Positions 47,430-59,842 of a stretch of DNA of 64,000 bases are shown one piece after another (within the stretch, counting starts at the first letter, position 1; each line of letters begins with the position of its first letter). The translations under genes and the position numbers were made by a program. The DNA comes from Dioscorea cayenensis subsp. rotundata (taxonomy: Eukaryota; Streptophyta; Magnoliopsida; Dioscoreales; Dioscoreaceae), in the NCBI RefSeq assembly GCF_009730915.1, contig NC_052486.1:23465589-23529588 (forward strand). The letters are read 5' to 3'. Under the pieces are notes generated by a model. That model searched no databases, was not told the DNA's origin, and saw only the letters and a program-made list of their open reading frames with translations.

Positions 47430-50102
47430 ACAAGATTAGAAAAAAAAAAAAAAATGAAAAAAAGCTCACTAAAGGTATTCTATCGATTTTTGTTGATCAT
47501 TGAAGTTATCATCGGTTGTTTATCGTCTAATGCTTGCGATGATTGTATCAACACACTGCATGGTCTGTAGAGTTGTATGGTAGTAAAAGCTCATGGAAGG
47601 TGTATCCTGCATACATTTATTTCACTATCTCGTATCTGTATGATCAATGGGCATTGGCTTCTTTTTCATCAGACTAAATGAATGATTGAATCCATATACA
47701 TATGATGTTTTCTCGATTGTATATGTGTGACTTTGTGATATTTATTATTATTATTATTATAGAGAGAGTTTAATTCATTTTGGCAGATGATTTAAAACTA
47801 ATGATGTTTGTTTATAATCCTTAGATGATGATTTAACGATTATTATTTATATAAATATTATAAAAATTTATTATTATTTAATAATGTCTATAAATGGATC
47901 GTATTTATTGGATTATTATCCAATAATTACTGTAGTCGTTTTCTAAATTTCAAATCTTTCAAATATAAAGATGTTTTAGATGAAAGCTCCTCATTTATAT
48001 TTTTATATATAGTTAAATGATTAATTCTGAACTCAATAAACGAATTCAATATATATATAATTAAAAAATAAGAAGTGAGCCATGGGATCATGTGACTTGT
48101 TCTGACATATATTTTCTTTACTCAATCACGAAAAAGTTTTTCATGTTTCCTGCCTTTTTTTTTCACACTTTCTCGTCTCATTGCAACCTTTGCCAAGCTT
48201 TTACTTTATTTATTTTATTTTGTTTGTTAACTTGAGATTCCTCAAATAACCCTAAGCTTGACTTCTCTGATCCACATCCAAGGGCATTATTGTCTTTTTA
48301 GAAAAGTACTTTACCGTACTGGTCCCTTGGTTTCATCCAAGAAACTTCCCACTCTGCTGTATCTGAAATTACCATCTTGCCCATCAATTTCCCAGGGGTA
48401 TTCTGGGAATCAAACCATTTTTGAGTCCTTTGTTGTCTATCATTTTTAACCCTCTACTTTCTTATAATTGCATTGATGTCCTTATTCTTTGAATATAAAT
48501 ATATATATATATATATAGATAAAAATAGCAGTGTTTAAAAGCACATTTAAATCGTAATTTGGATCTGCAAAAGTTCTTCTTGTTTTTTGGATTTAATGGA
48601 TCAAATTATTGAATTAAATGCCCTCTCACAACCAGACGTTTCATGTGAAAGTATTGATTTTAGATTTCATTATCATGTCATGTTGCAGTAATAAATAAAA
48701 TATTTACAAGCATTGGTGATTGGTCATATATATATATATATATATATTAATGTGGTGGTCCGGCAAATGGGAACCAATGTTTCTCTTGTTATACAGTTAT
48801 ACTAACTCCATGTGGAATGTTCTGGCGTTTCACATCGAGTGCTGATCCCAAGACACCTTTTCTTAATTGGACGGTTGTGATTGGGTTGTTGGGTTGTCAA
48901 AGTCCTTGGGATCTGAATTGGGTCCATCTTGGGAGATGGTTTGCATTCAACGTTGAATTAATTTTTGCATTAATTTAATAACATGATTATTTTCTGATTC
49001 ATTTTTTTCAATTAACATTTATTATACGTGTTTTGTTTTTAAGTTTGAATTAATTATGAGCACATGGAATGTTTGAATTAATCACATAATTTTCATTTAA
49101 TTCCTTGGAAAATAAAAGAAGTAAATAAATAAATTATGAATTTTCAAAGGGTCAATATTTCTATAATTTTATGTTTTAGCTTTTTTCTTCTCTCCTGTGC
49201 TTGCCAAAAACATCATCATACCTGGTAGGTTTTAAAGTTTATTTTTAATAAAGAAATTATAAGATACAAATTACAAGAATTGATAAGTTAATTTCTAAGT
49301 CAAAATTGGATTGAGAATGTTATATATATATATATATATATTGAGACAGATAAACAAGGGTGTAAAGTAAATAAATCTCAACAATCAAATGGGATGCAAA
49401 TAAAATTGAAGATTTTTTTTTTTTTGGGACTAATCTGGTTGGACTCCATTCGGAATCTCAAGTGCTCACTTGACTTTTTGGACGTTAGATCAGAAGAGCA
49501 CAGTGGCTCACCGACCACGCCTTCCATATAAAAGTGATCCACTTTTGCTGTCAGCTGAGAAAGCCTCATATACCAGAAAGTGTACCTCATTTTCTCAATT
49601 ATTCATCTTTCTTATTTTGTTGTTTGTATGTTTTATGTGATTGTTTTGTGTAACTATTTCTGAACTTATTTCTTATTTTGTTATTTGTATGTTTTATGTG
49701 CTTGTTTTGTGTAACTATTTCTGAACTTACTTCACCTCTAGTGACTGCTTTTCAGTTTCTCATCTGATATATAGCTCTTTCTTTTCTATCTTTTGTTTGT
49801 TCCAGGGTTTATCTATTTATGCTTTTTGTTCTTTTTGATAAAATAGTAATTTATTCATTTCTATTAAAAAAATAAAAATAAAAATAATGGGAATAGGATA
49901 TAGATAATTTTATACATGTACTATTTATCCATTTATTCATTTTATTTCCAGATTGAGCTGGATATTAGCAATTTACAGTACATTTTAATTCAATCAAATG
50001 GCAAATATAATAATAGTTTAGAACACTAAGCAGAAAAAAATAAAAACAAAAAAAATTCTCTCCACAATGTCCATCTTTTGGCAGACCCCATTTGGACGGC
50101 TC
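47430..50102. other. Intergenic DNA between convergent genes
   Basis: No gene is recognised. It holds an (ATT)n run near 47740-47760, a copy of a dispersed repeat (about 47830-47990), (TA)n runs near 48501-48518 and 48727-48748, and a 2 x 61-bp tandem duplication (49610-49731). A 70-codon reverse-strand frame at 49378-49590 has a T-run inside it and resembles nothing known. Confidence 0.55.
49610..49731. repeat. Tandem duplication, 2 x 61 bp
   Basis: TCTTATTTTGTTGTTTGTAT begins copy one at 49610, and TCTTATTTTGTTATTTGTAT begins copy two at 49671. Both run to CTATTTCTGAACTTA. Only two or three bases differ, so the duplication is recent. No coding content. Confidence 0.88.
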
Positions 50103-52469
50103 CTAATCGTCCACGTGTACCTCATCAATAAAGTCAACCATGAGTTTGTTTAGCTTCTTGTTTTGAATCCTCTGCTGGATTACCATCAAACCATCACTGC
50201 AATCAACCAAGTTTAAATACATCATTAGTACTAAATGGCCTAAATTATTCATGTTATTTACAAGAATGCCAATGAAGGATGAAACCTTGGAGGAGGGGCA
50301 GGGGAAGAGGGAACAAGCATCTTGGCTAGTTTCACAGCGTCCTCCGGCCGGCAGACGGTGTGATTGAAGCAGAGATATCGACCAAAGGCCAACGAGTTCT
50401 CATAAACACAAATGTGAGCGTCTACAAGGAACTTAAGATCGACTGTGACGAGTACTCCATCTCCATACATTTCCGGTGTACCCTTCAAGTAAGGATTCTC
50501 CGGGGATAGCTGGCCTCCAGTAAGCAAAAGACCGGCATTTATCGACACCATGTCTACTCCTCTGTCCATGGCCAGTGCCCATGCAGTCTTCTCTGCTAGA
50601 GTCTTCGCTAAAGCGTGCCATAACTGCATAAAGTATCAGTGAATGAAGTAAGAAGGGTATATATGTCAACTCATCTTCCGAATATTTAGAAGGTGGCTTG
50701 TAATTATATCTATTGACCTGGATTTCTTTCTCTAGTAAAAAAGATTATTTAGAATTCAAAGGCATAGAAAAGTTCAACATGGAAAAAAAATTGTTTGTTG
50801 GAACTTATGTAAAGCAATATTGAATATAATTCAGTGCAGGTTGCTGGGGCAATCAGCATGGTTGAATGTTATATAGGCATTTTAATTTTGGTGATCATAA
50901 TAGAAATATTTGATACCTTGAATTTTCGACAAAATTCAGGATCGCTCCAATTACGTTCATCCACATCGGTGTCTAAATCGCGCTTCTCCTTCCACACAAC
51001 AGCAGTCACCGATGATGTGAAAACAACCCTTTCCATAGTTTCAGTTTGAGCACAAGCCTCTAACACATTAAGTGCAGCTCTAACCTCTATTTCAGCAGTG
51101 AACTCCTGAAAAAATTATATTTTTTATACATTAGAATTAATAGCAAGCATAGTTTTTCAGGGCATAAATGATATATGTTTGGTATTAAGCTTGTCAAACA
51201 AACTCTTCTTTATTGATATTAAAAATCTAAGATGACATACAGATTGAGAATAAAAAATGGTGTCATATAGTTGAAGACGCCAACAGGATAAATAAAATCC
51301 AAAACCATCAACGTCACATTTAGATATGTTTATGTTGAAGATAACAAGGGAATACATAAATTCAAAACCATCAACTTCACATGCTAAGTAACTTAAGTTT
51401 ATGGAAATTAAGAAAAGTCTATGGCTTGTGTAAGGGATAAAGAAACTCTGAGTGTGTTGTCCAAGAAGAAACTACAAAGAGTATTGGCCCCATAAAGAAA
51501 AACTTATGAGCACACTGTTCTCCTTTCTCAAATAAAAACATAAATAAATAAAGTTCCAACATCTTCACCAACCCAAGAGAAAGGCTTCAAAATTGTCAGC
51601 TTAGAGGATCACTTGTCCCTCATGATGTGTGTGAGTAAGCAAAGCATTGAAGTGATAAACAAGCATCAAAACTGGAAAAATTTATTTGTCAAGCATAAAT
51701 TCAATAGTTTTGCTGTCTGCTATTCTATGTGGCACACAAGATGATCATGATCCCGGGAAATAATAACTTCCCCCAAAATGGAGTTCAACATCCATGGTGT
51801 CTCAATCAATGCCGTGTGGTCCTAATTAATAGATGTGCCTAAAGTTGGCTTTGAAACAACCAGGAACCAAATTAAGAACTCACTCAATTATAACTCTTAA
51901 ATCTTTCCACTGTTTGGAATAAGGAACAAGTACCCAGCCAGACAAATGATAGGTTCCAGAACTCCAACTTAAACACAACTGTAAGCCTTAACAACGTTTG
52001 GAAGGAGCAAACATTAAATACAATAACTAGTTTCTAAAAATTATGAACTTATGAGTGAAATAGAATGACTTACATCATAGATTGATTCCTCAAACATGTA
52101 GAACAAACCAGAGCAACCTTTCAGAGCATCAACGATGCTCTGATAGTCAAACGGGTCTGATCGGAAGAGCTTTAGCCGGTTGTTGTCAATTGGCAACCCC
52201 TTGAGATCATGCAAAGCACCTAAGAACAATCACAAACAAAGTCAAATACACAGTGAGAATCACCAAAACTTGAAAGCAAACTTGCAGTAGCATAACAAAG
52301 GAAAAATTAAGAACAATAATGAAATACCATGCAAGTTATTGGTGGCAGCATGGACATAATAGCCTCTGTTGAGAAGACAATCAACAAGTGATGAGCCAAG
52401 AGGACCTGATACGTCCATCACACAGACAGTCTTGTGACAAGACTGGCCTTCATCTGGTCCCATGTTCAT
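50103..52469 (-). CDS. Cinnamoyl-CoA-reductase-like SDR protein (At4g30470/At2g23910-like)
   Basis: Five reverse-strand exons fit splice signals and phase: 52328-52469, 52074-52219, 50917-51105, 50286-50623 and 50103-50196, giving 302 aa. The extended-SDR fold is evident from TVCVMDVSGPLGSSLV (residues 14-29, cofactor loop), LKLFRSDPFDYQSI, GCSGLFYMFEE, EVRAALNVLEACAQ, RVVFTSSVTAVVW, ERNWSDPEFCRKFK, LWHALAKTLAEKTAW and CFNHTVCRPEDAVK. It ends LMVDFIDEVHVDD. True cinnamoyl-CoA reductases reduce hydroxycinnamoyl-CoA esters for lignin. Here the glycine loop is altered (VMDVSGPLG rather than VTGAxGFIG). The catalytic Tyr of YxxxK is replaced by His162, with Lys166 kept. The Arabidopsis relatives named appear to share this, so the activity may differ or be lost. 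The substrate is unknown. Confidence 0.88.
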
Positions 52470-54440
52470 TCTATGGATGCAGAAATGAAGGTGTGCAGAG
52501 AGAAATAGGATGGTTGAAGATGCTAAGATATAAGTGCTTGTATATAAAGGACAGGAGGGAAGGGGGTGTGCAAAGCATTCAAAGAGAAAGTAGGAAGACA
52601 GGTGGGAGGGGGTTGGCTGTTGGCTAAATGGATTGGCAGATTGAGAACATTGATGGGAGGTTTGGTGAGAAGGATGGTCTCACTGGCTACCGGTCTAAAC
52701 TTAGCAAGTTGCCAGTTTGGACTAGTGTTGTTGCATGGTGCCAAGAAGTAAGCATTAAAATAAAGTAGAATTTACATGATGATGAAAAAAAAACAAATAA
52801 TTTGAACCAATATTTAGCTCAAAATATTAATAAATAAGTCAAATATGAACAGTTTGATCAAGAATCCAAGATCAGAATCAACAAAAATCAAAGATTTATA
52901 ACAAAAGTGAGAGACCATCTATTTTTCTTCAAGAAATTTATCCAACATGTGATTGATACTCAATTAAACTAATAAAAATGAGAAATAAAACAGATGAAGT
53001 AAAATATGGAAAGACATGTTAGAAATGAGCTCCCCTTGGGATACCCTTTGCTCTAAAAAGCTAACTGTTTTTAGATTGATATAATGTCATATCAATTTCA
53101 GATGTAATTAGTATGTATCCTATATATAAAATGGAGTTCAACAGATTTTCAGAATATGCTCTGAAAACCACACACACCACAAAAAAATAAATAAATAAAT
53201 AAATAAATAAATAAAGAAGAATTTCATAATTGAATTCAGAACCACAAGATTTATTCTACATGGAGCCGCCAGACAATGAGGAGAGAAGCTAAATTATGAA
53301 CCCATACTCAAGATGTTTATCAATAAGTGCTCCTTGACCATTGGATGTTTAAGCACATCATAACTATATCACATAACAAGCGATATACTAGTATAATTAA
53401 AGGCTCTTCATCTGATTTGATGACTGAACTGGCCCAACTAGAACCAGAATAAATACATTCACTGTTCACAGACAGATGTGTGGAAAATTATTCAACTCAT
53501 GTTGAGGCTGTTGGGATGGGTTGCAGAACTAGTTGTAGATTGGCTGGAGGCAGGTGTTCAAGTACTTGGCACACATTTGCAGATATGTATCATAAATGGC
53601 TCTTTGTGGTTCACTAGTACCACGAATGATCCAGGTTCATGTGGGAACTTATTTTAGTCAAATCATACATAAATGATTACAATATCAAGAAACTTGTTTA
53701 GCATTAATGCAGAGTTTATGCCTTATGGCGCCAGTGTTAAGCTAACATGACGAATCTAACATCTATATTTTGGTCTGAGGTGAAGGCTAATAGTCTAATA
53801 CCAGCAATTCCATCATACAAATCTAATTCAAAGTTAAAACAAGTATCATTGATAGAAGGGCATTAGTACACCAACCATTAACTGTTGTTTATTCTTTATG
53901 ACTGACTGGAATCCATACTTTTTCAAGATGACTGTGCAGTTTGTTTCTGTTAGTCCACGTTAGAATTCAAAGATGATAGTGAGATAGCAAGAGAGAAACA
54001 ACATCTAATGAAACTTTTATAAAGCTATTACCAAGGAAAGTAATCCAAAAAGCTTTATACCATTATAAGATCAGAGAAAACCCTGAGGAAAAGCTTGTCC
54101 CGTTGCGTTGTTTACCATTCATTTACTCAAAACACCAAATACAATAAAACACATCATGGTCACATATTCATCCCCCTGCTGGATACTTCACCAAGTGATA
54201 TAGGAGGTTTCAAATAAAATAAAGTCACAAAATAATCTTTGCCGGAAAAATGAAAACAGTCAAAAACAAGTAGCAGAACGCAATCAAACAATCAGCAAAG
54301 AAATTTGGGAACCAATTTGAAAAGCAGCTCAAAGACATAGCATTGATGAAACACTGATAAACATATTACTGTTGAAACATTAAACTATAAGTGTATACTA
54401 TGTACATCTGGCAGCCAAAAATGTTGCAGCTTCAGAGTTG
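52470..54440. other. Intergenic region
   Basis: The first few hundred bases hold the promoter of the reverse-strand CCR-like gene. No gene is recognised in the remainder. There is an (AAAT)n run at about 53186-53214. Open frames such as 52566-52751 lack homology or codon structure. Confidence 0.55.
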
Positions 54441-57400
54441 TCAGAAAGAGAATTCCTTTGGTAATTCTTGGAATTTACCTGATAAAAAGCTCTTGTACTT
54501 CCCTTTTAGATCTCTAACTGTGAAGAAACAGAAAAAAAAAGAAAAAAAAGTGTCTAGTATTTGAGCCAATAACAAATTTAAGAGTAAAATATTGTAAGCC
54601 TGCATTTACCCTTGGAACCAGAAGTTGCCCCCGGTTTGCTTTCTGATAATCCACTGGATAAAGTTGACTTGACCAATTTAATTAGTTCGCCGCCTGAATC
54701 ATAGAATAAGTTAGCATATGTGACATAAGAGACATGGCAACTTTGAGTTGATAATATTCAAAACTCACAAGGTATATGCTTTCCGCCATGACTGATATTT
54801 ATTAAGAAGGACGGAATGCCATTATCTTTTAACTGTACACAGACAGGTGAAAACACGCCGAAAAACCAACTACTATAAGTCGACCAATAACTACTTGATA
54901 AATTAGTGCGCTACCAAACCAATAACAAGAATGAAGTATTCAATACAGACCTGTGAATAGAGGACCTTCGCAAGTACTAGTGGATCAATGGGTGAGGGAC
55001 CTTTGTCATACACAGGAAGAAACTTTCCATCTTGATAGCCAGCCAAAAAGTGAAAGGCAGCTTGACCAGGAGAAAGTTTTGAGAGCAAAGGAAGAGCTCC
55101 GGTACTGTAAGAACAAGTAAATTAGACAGGAACACTGTTGAGACAGAAAGCCTACAAACTAGGATTTTTCTTTTTATACAGAAAAACCAGCAAAATCAAT
55201 TGTTTCGGAACATACAATGGTTTTTGTTTCATATAAAGAAGAATTTTTCCACCAACAAAAAGGTGATTTCCCTAGCAAATTCTTTTGTGAACCAAAGCAT
55301 TAAACAACCTCAAAAAGCTAATAGATTAAGATCGTAATGGACTGTCCCATAGAGCAATCACGCAGGCATACAGTCTGCAAGTAAATGTTTGAGCCGAATT
55401 ACTGGGTCTAACATGAGTTTAAAGAGTCTCATTTTTTGTTTTTTTTTGGGTGGACAAGCCATAGGATCAAATCCTCAACCTTTGAGTGAGGAGATTAGAA
55501 CTTTTGACCTTTAATTTAGGAGGCAAATGAAATAACAACTTTAATATTGCAAGGGGAAGGTTTGCTTACATTGTCTTAATTGTTAATTGCTCTAAAATTT
55601 TATTCCTTAACTCAAAGAAAAGCCTTCTATTCAATACATAAATTTAGTTAAGAAGGAAAGGAAGTCAATGTGAGTTTTCATATGGTAAATTAAACAGCAG
55701 AACTGTTGTTCATGACAAAAAAAGGAGTACTTGAAAAACAAAGGCAGAGAAATCATTCCGTGTTCACATACCTATCAGATGTTGCAAAGATTATGCATGC
55801 TGGCTTTTTTAACAAACTTGGTCTAGCTAAAGCTCCAGACTGAAAGAATGGCGCAATTCCATGAGAGGACCAAACAACACCTGCATCTGATGACAGTAGT
55901 GCTTCACAGAGATCTGAGCACCTTTCTAAAATATCATCCAGACCGAAAAGCAGAATAACAGAATCACCAGCAACAAGAAGCCTACGCATTTGCATCCAGA
56001 CTAGGTAACATCGGCATGTGAAGTGGATGAACAAACATGGAATATTTGAGCTTTAGGAATTACTACCTGCCACAAAGAGGAATGCCTCCCCTAGCAGATA
56101 TTATAGGTGCGGTCAAAGCACCGAGAGCTTTTTTTACAGCATTAGTGTCAGAGAAAGTTCTACCGCATAATATGAGGGATGAACTTTCAATATCAACTGC
56201 TGCACACCCATGAGATGCCTCAAGGCCAAGAGTGTCCCCGACACTAGACCTGCATTATCAAGGGGGTAAATGCAAGCCTGGGTCAGTTCCCATGGAAAGC
56301 AATTCCATAACAATTATAGCATGGATGATTTTCTTTTGATCATACTGCCTTCATTATCCGGCTCCTCATGTGAGCAAGATTTCTAGTGGTTCTTAAATTA
56401 ATAATTTCTGATCTATTGCCAAATAGGTTTGCCTACGATGATCATCAAACTTCCTCACTAACAGCAGTAAGTTGGTGTACATAACAGTTTGAACATTGCT
56501 CAATAGAAGATGAAGAAATGAGTCAATTGCATGCTTGAAACTGTTAGTCTATACTGTCATATCATGCAATCAATGAATTGGATAAATAGATACAATCAAA
56601 AGGAAAGTGCAAATCAAATATTTATTGTTGAAGCTCATTGAGTATAAGTATCTCTGTTCTTAAATTTGGAAGGCCGGGTGACAATGCCAAAATAATGGAC
56701 TTTCTGAGAAGCCAGCATCTAATATTATCTTTCCATTTAGCATGTATCTAAGATCCAATTTTCCAAACTTCAAAAACTGTGTAAAAACTGAAAATTACCT
56801 TATAGAACTAGCAATATAAACTGTCACAGGGCAAGAATCATGGGAAATTGCTCTGCTGGATGTTGTCCAGAGGATATTAGCAACTGACAAAGCAGCGGAG
56901 GAGCTATCACTTATGACACGGACCTTCGCATCACACTTTGAGAAAGAACCCACAGCCCCATCTTGAACAAACAAACTTGACATTGAAGAAAGGTGAGATG
57001 TAACCTAGAATAAAAAGAAAACATGTATAAGCAGAAAAGAAGAATGTTGCACCTTAATTAGAATATATTCAGTTTTTTTCTGATTTGAGAATTCTTGGGA
57101 CATCTGAACCTCAAAAAATATCTTAGTTATAGCCAAGGATTATACATGATTTAAAATTTTCTTGAATTGAGCCTTTGAAATTTCTGGAGCTCCACCAACA
57201 GCATTTCCTCTCACATGAAATGGAAGGCCACAAAGATGTTCTGCACAATGGAATAACTGGCATGAATTTAGAGCTGAGAAATTTGAGAAATTATCACAAC
57301 TTCAGCAAAGAAAAATCAATGCAAAACCTCAACACAACCTACTGTGGATGCACCAAGATTTTGAAGCTCAGTAAATTTTAAGTTATGATAAACCTTATCC

Positions 57401-59299
57401 TTTACAACAACACCTCTAACAGCAAGAGCCCTGCCCATTCCATAGGAAACTCCCGATGCATCCCTGGATGATCAGATGAGCAATAATGAGAATTGTACAA
57501 AGTGAAATTTTAAGAAAAACAAAGGAATCATCAAAGGTACTTCTGCATAAAAACCCAATGACTCATGGTTCAATTTTCATTGAACAGATGAGCCCTTGTA
57601 AGCTAAAGAATTATCAGCCACAATGAACAATGATGATTTTAACATGCTGAAATCTAAGGAAAAAGGCAAAAGGCGGCTTCATAGCTTGTCCAGTCAACAA
57701 GATGAAAGTTAAAAGATAATTACATCTCAGTTTCATGCCATTAGAAATTAAAAAAAAAAATCTAAAATAAATTCCATTAGTCACAAAAGTGAAGTAATGG
57801 CTTCAACTTAAGAGCCACGAAAGAATTACAGGAACAAGCAAAATTAGTGACTTCCCACTGAAAGAAAAACAAAAAAAAATAATTTTTTATAGACGCTAAC
57901 ATTCAACATTTGGTTGAGCTGTCCCAGACTATAGAATATACAATTGCCAAATTAATGTCCTTGACATATTTCCCGGATGAGATGCTAGGCCACAATGATA
58001 GCTAGTTAAAAATACCCCATATCATAGCTCTTCAGGTTGTGGCCCCATCATTGCTAATACCAATATCATGGCTGAACTCCAAGCTATCCACCTCATCCTT
58101 CAAGCAACAATTAGAGAACAGATGCATCTTCACCACATTTTTACTGCCAACCAGGATATCCATCACATTCTCACCGGCAATCAATCTATTACTGGTATAC
58201 CTGACCGGAGCATTAACCAGTGGATCCAGATTATCAGTTCCATGCTCAACATGGCGGGCAATCCTTGCATTCATCATGTACCCAAGGATTGGATTAGTCC
58301 AGCCAGTAAACTGGCTATACATGGCAGAAATCTTCACACCCTTACTCCTTTTCATCATGGCAGGGATCTTCCAAAATGAATTATGAAAAGCTTCAATATA
58401 GCTGGTTTTCAATTCTAGTTTGTTAGTCTTCTTCTATTTGCTTTCCTTTTGTTGTTTTTGGTTTTGTCTTTGTAATTGTTAGCTGGCTCTGTTTTTTGTT
58501 GTTTCTTCTTCAATAAAATAGCCTTTGGGCTCCTTATTTCAAAAAAAAAAACCCATATTACTTTCTAGTGATGCATAATGAACCATCTGCCAATCCAGGA
58601 AAACAACAGCGCAATGCAGTTCTACAAAGGTCTATATTTCTAAGTTCAAACAAAGCAGCATAACAAGATGCATAACAGACTAAACACATGAAAATTGATC
58701 CCAGGGAACCCCTCATCAAGGAGCACGAAGAACACTTGAGAATTTCTATAATCTAAAAACATTCAAAATCAGATACAAGCCTACGCATCTCTCATTACAG
58801 TCACTAAATTTTGAATCCAATACAAGACAAAGCTTCAGCTCAACAGGTGAGTTACCTAGGAGTTGCCACAGCTTCCACTTTCTCAGCCAATGGTTCCGAA
58901 CCTCCATACTGCATGCCATATGAGAAAGAAGTAAACATCATATAAAATCACTCCCATCCACAAAAATCAAGCAATGAAAACCAAGGAAAATCATAGCAAG
59001 CAAAGAATTCCCACCACAAAAGCTCGAGAAATCGAAAAAAAAAGATGATAATCGCAATTAAAACAAACCCTATCCAATCAATTCATGAGACAAACAAACA
59101 AACAGATTATAAAGGCAAAAATCAGAGCGAGAGTGCCCAAAGAACCAGCGAAAAACGGAGAACAAGATCCAACAAAAGAGAGAAAAGAACTCACGAATCT
59201 GGAGAAGAGGATGGATCGATCGCCGGAGAGGTTGAAGCTCGAGGAGGCGGTGGAGATGGCAGCGGCGCGGGAGAGTTGGTTCTTCAGAGCGGTTCTCAT
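54441..59299 (-). CDS. Mitochondrial PEP-carboxykinase-like protein with degraded ATP loop
   Basis: Ten reverse-strand exons agree in phase: 59195-59299, 58856-58908, 57394-57463, 56799-57004, 56067-56249, 55772-55981, 54951-55104, 54769-54832, 54610-54693 and 54441-54517 (401 aa). The first 35 residues are Arg/Ser/Ala-rich without acids until residue 27, like a mitochondrial presequence. Motifs parallel ATP-type PEP carboxykinase in order: KVRVISDSSSAALSVANIL, PVTVYIASS, SSSLILCGRTFSD, GDSVILLFGL, ACIIFATSDSTGALPLLSKL, SPGQAAFHFLAGY. The enzyme makes PEP from oxaloacetate, but the usual GLSGTGKTTLS phosphate loop here reads GLDDILERCS. The chain is also shorter than the usual 530-plus residues. 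It is most likely a non-catalytic relative, and the kinship itself is my inference by eye. Intron 2 (58855-57464) carries a LINE tail. The gene shares a promoter region with the divergent RRM gene. Confidence 0.7.
58023..58551 (+). mobile_element. 5'-truncated LINE 3' end with RNase H domain, in an intron
   Basis: This 529-bp forward insert lies inside intron 2 of the PEPCK-like gene, opposite to the gene. It encodes the end of a LINE RNase H domain (ANTNIMAELQAIHLILQA; HVPKDWISPASKLAIHG; the start is cut off), then a 3' UTR, an AATAAAA signal and a poly(A) tail. A likely target duplication CCCATAT is at 58016-58022 and 58552-58558. The large LINE at 16661-22584 shows no such RNase H domain, so this is another LINE family. 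The remaining frame is open to PKWIM-type ends at about 58379. Confidence 0.8.
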
Positions 59300-59842
59300 C
59301 TCAACACTGGGTCTTCATCGGATCACGAGGGAATGAAGGAAGAGGAATGGCGGCAATTCCCCTAAGTTGATCATCACCGTCCATTTTATCTTGGGATGTG
59401 TGTTTTCGATCATCAGCCCAGGCCCATTAATTCAAATATCGGCCCTTATCCTCTTTGCTTTCTCTTAATTGGGCCCATTTTTTATTAAATCATCACCGTT
59501 CATCTTACCTTGGGATATGGTAAGATCATCTTACCTCTTGGAATGTGGATCATTAGTCTCCAGCCCATTAGTATCCGAGCGCCCTAAAGCCCATTAATTA
59601 TAAATTGAGCCTAAAGCCCATAAAACTACGCTCTAGTTTGGCCCAAAATCCAGTTGTTCATCACCGTTCATCCTACCTTGGTATTTGTTTTTCATCGATC
59701 GATAGATCATTACGAGATGGGCTTTTGTAATAATCACAAGCCCATAAGTACCTGGCCCATTTAGGCCCACTACTTCATCGTTGATTCAGTTCTAATGTAT
59801 AAAAATCCCTCCTTGCTCTCCCAATTCGTTGTCTCGTTTGCA
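59300..59842. promoter_or_regulatory. Divergent promoter rich in Site II (TGGGCY) motifs
   Basis: Only 543 bp separate the start codons of the PEPCK-like gene (reverse) and the RRM gene (forward). GGCCCA/TGGGCC occurs at 59421-59426, 59470-59477, 59640-59645, 59754-59759 and 59764-59769, and TGGGCT-type sites at about 59545, 59589, 59619 and 59718-59723. Site II elements are bound by TCP factors and mark promoters of ribosome-biogenesis and mitochondrial genes, which suits both neighbours. A unit close to CATCACCGTTCATCTTACC, followed by TTGGGAT, occurs three times (about 59368, 59491, 59659). Confidence 0.65.

Noticed and set aside
49378-49590. 70-codon reverse frame with a TATA-like CCATATAAAAG inside
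   Set aside because: No homology, and the frame is interrupted by a lysine run from a T-homopolymer. The TATA-like motif has no gene after it.
52566-52751. Forward frame in the promoter region of the CCR-like gene
   Set aside because: Short, without homology, and it lies in the 5' flank of a well-supported reverse gene.
55428-55545. SINE-like box B (GGATCAAATCC) in an intron of the PEPCK-like gene
   Set aside because: No clear box A, tail or target duplication. Could be an old SINE scrap but cannot be supported.
58032-58412. 126-codon reverse frame in the intron of the PEPCK-like gene
   Set aside because: It is the opposite strand of a LINE RNase H fragment.
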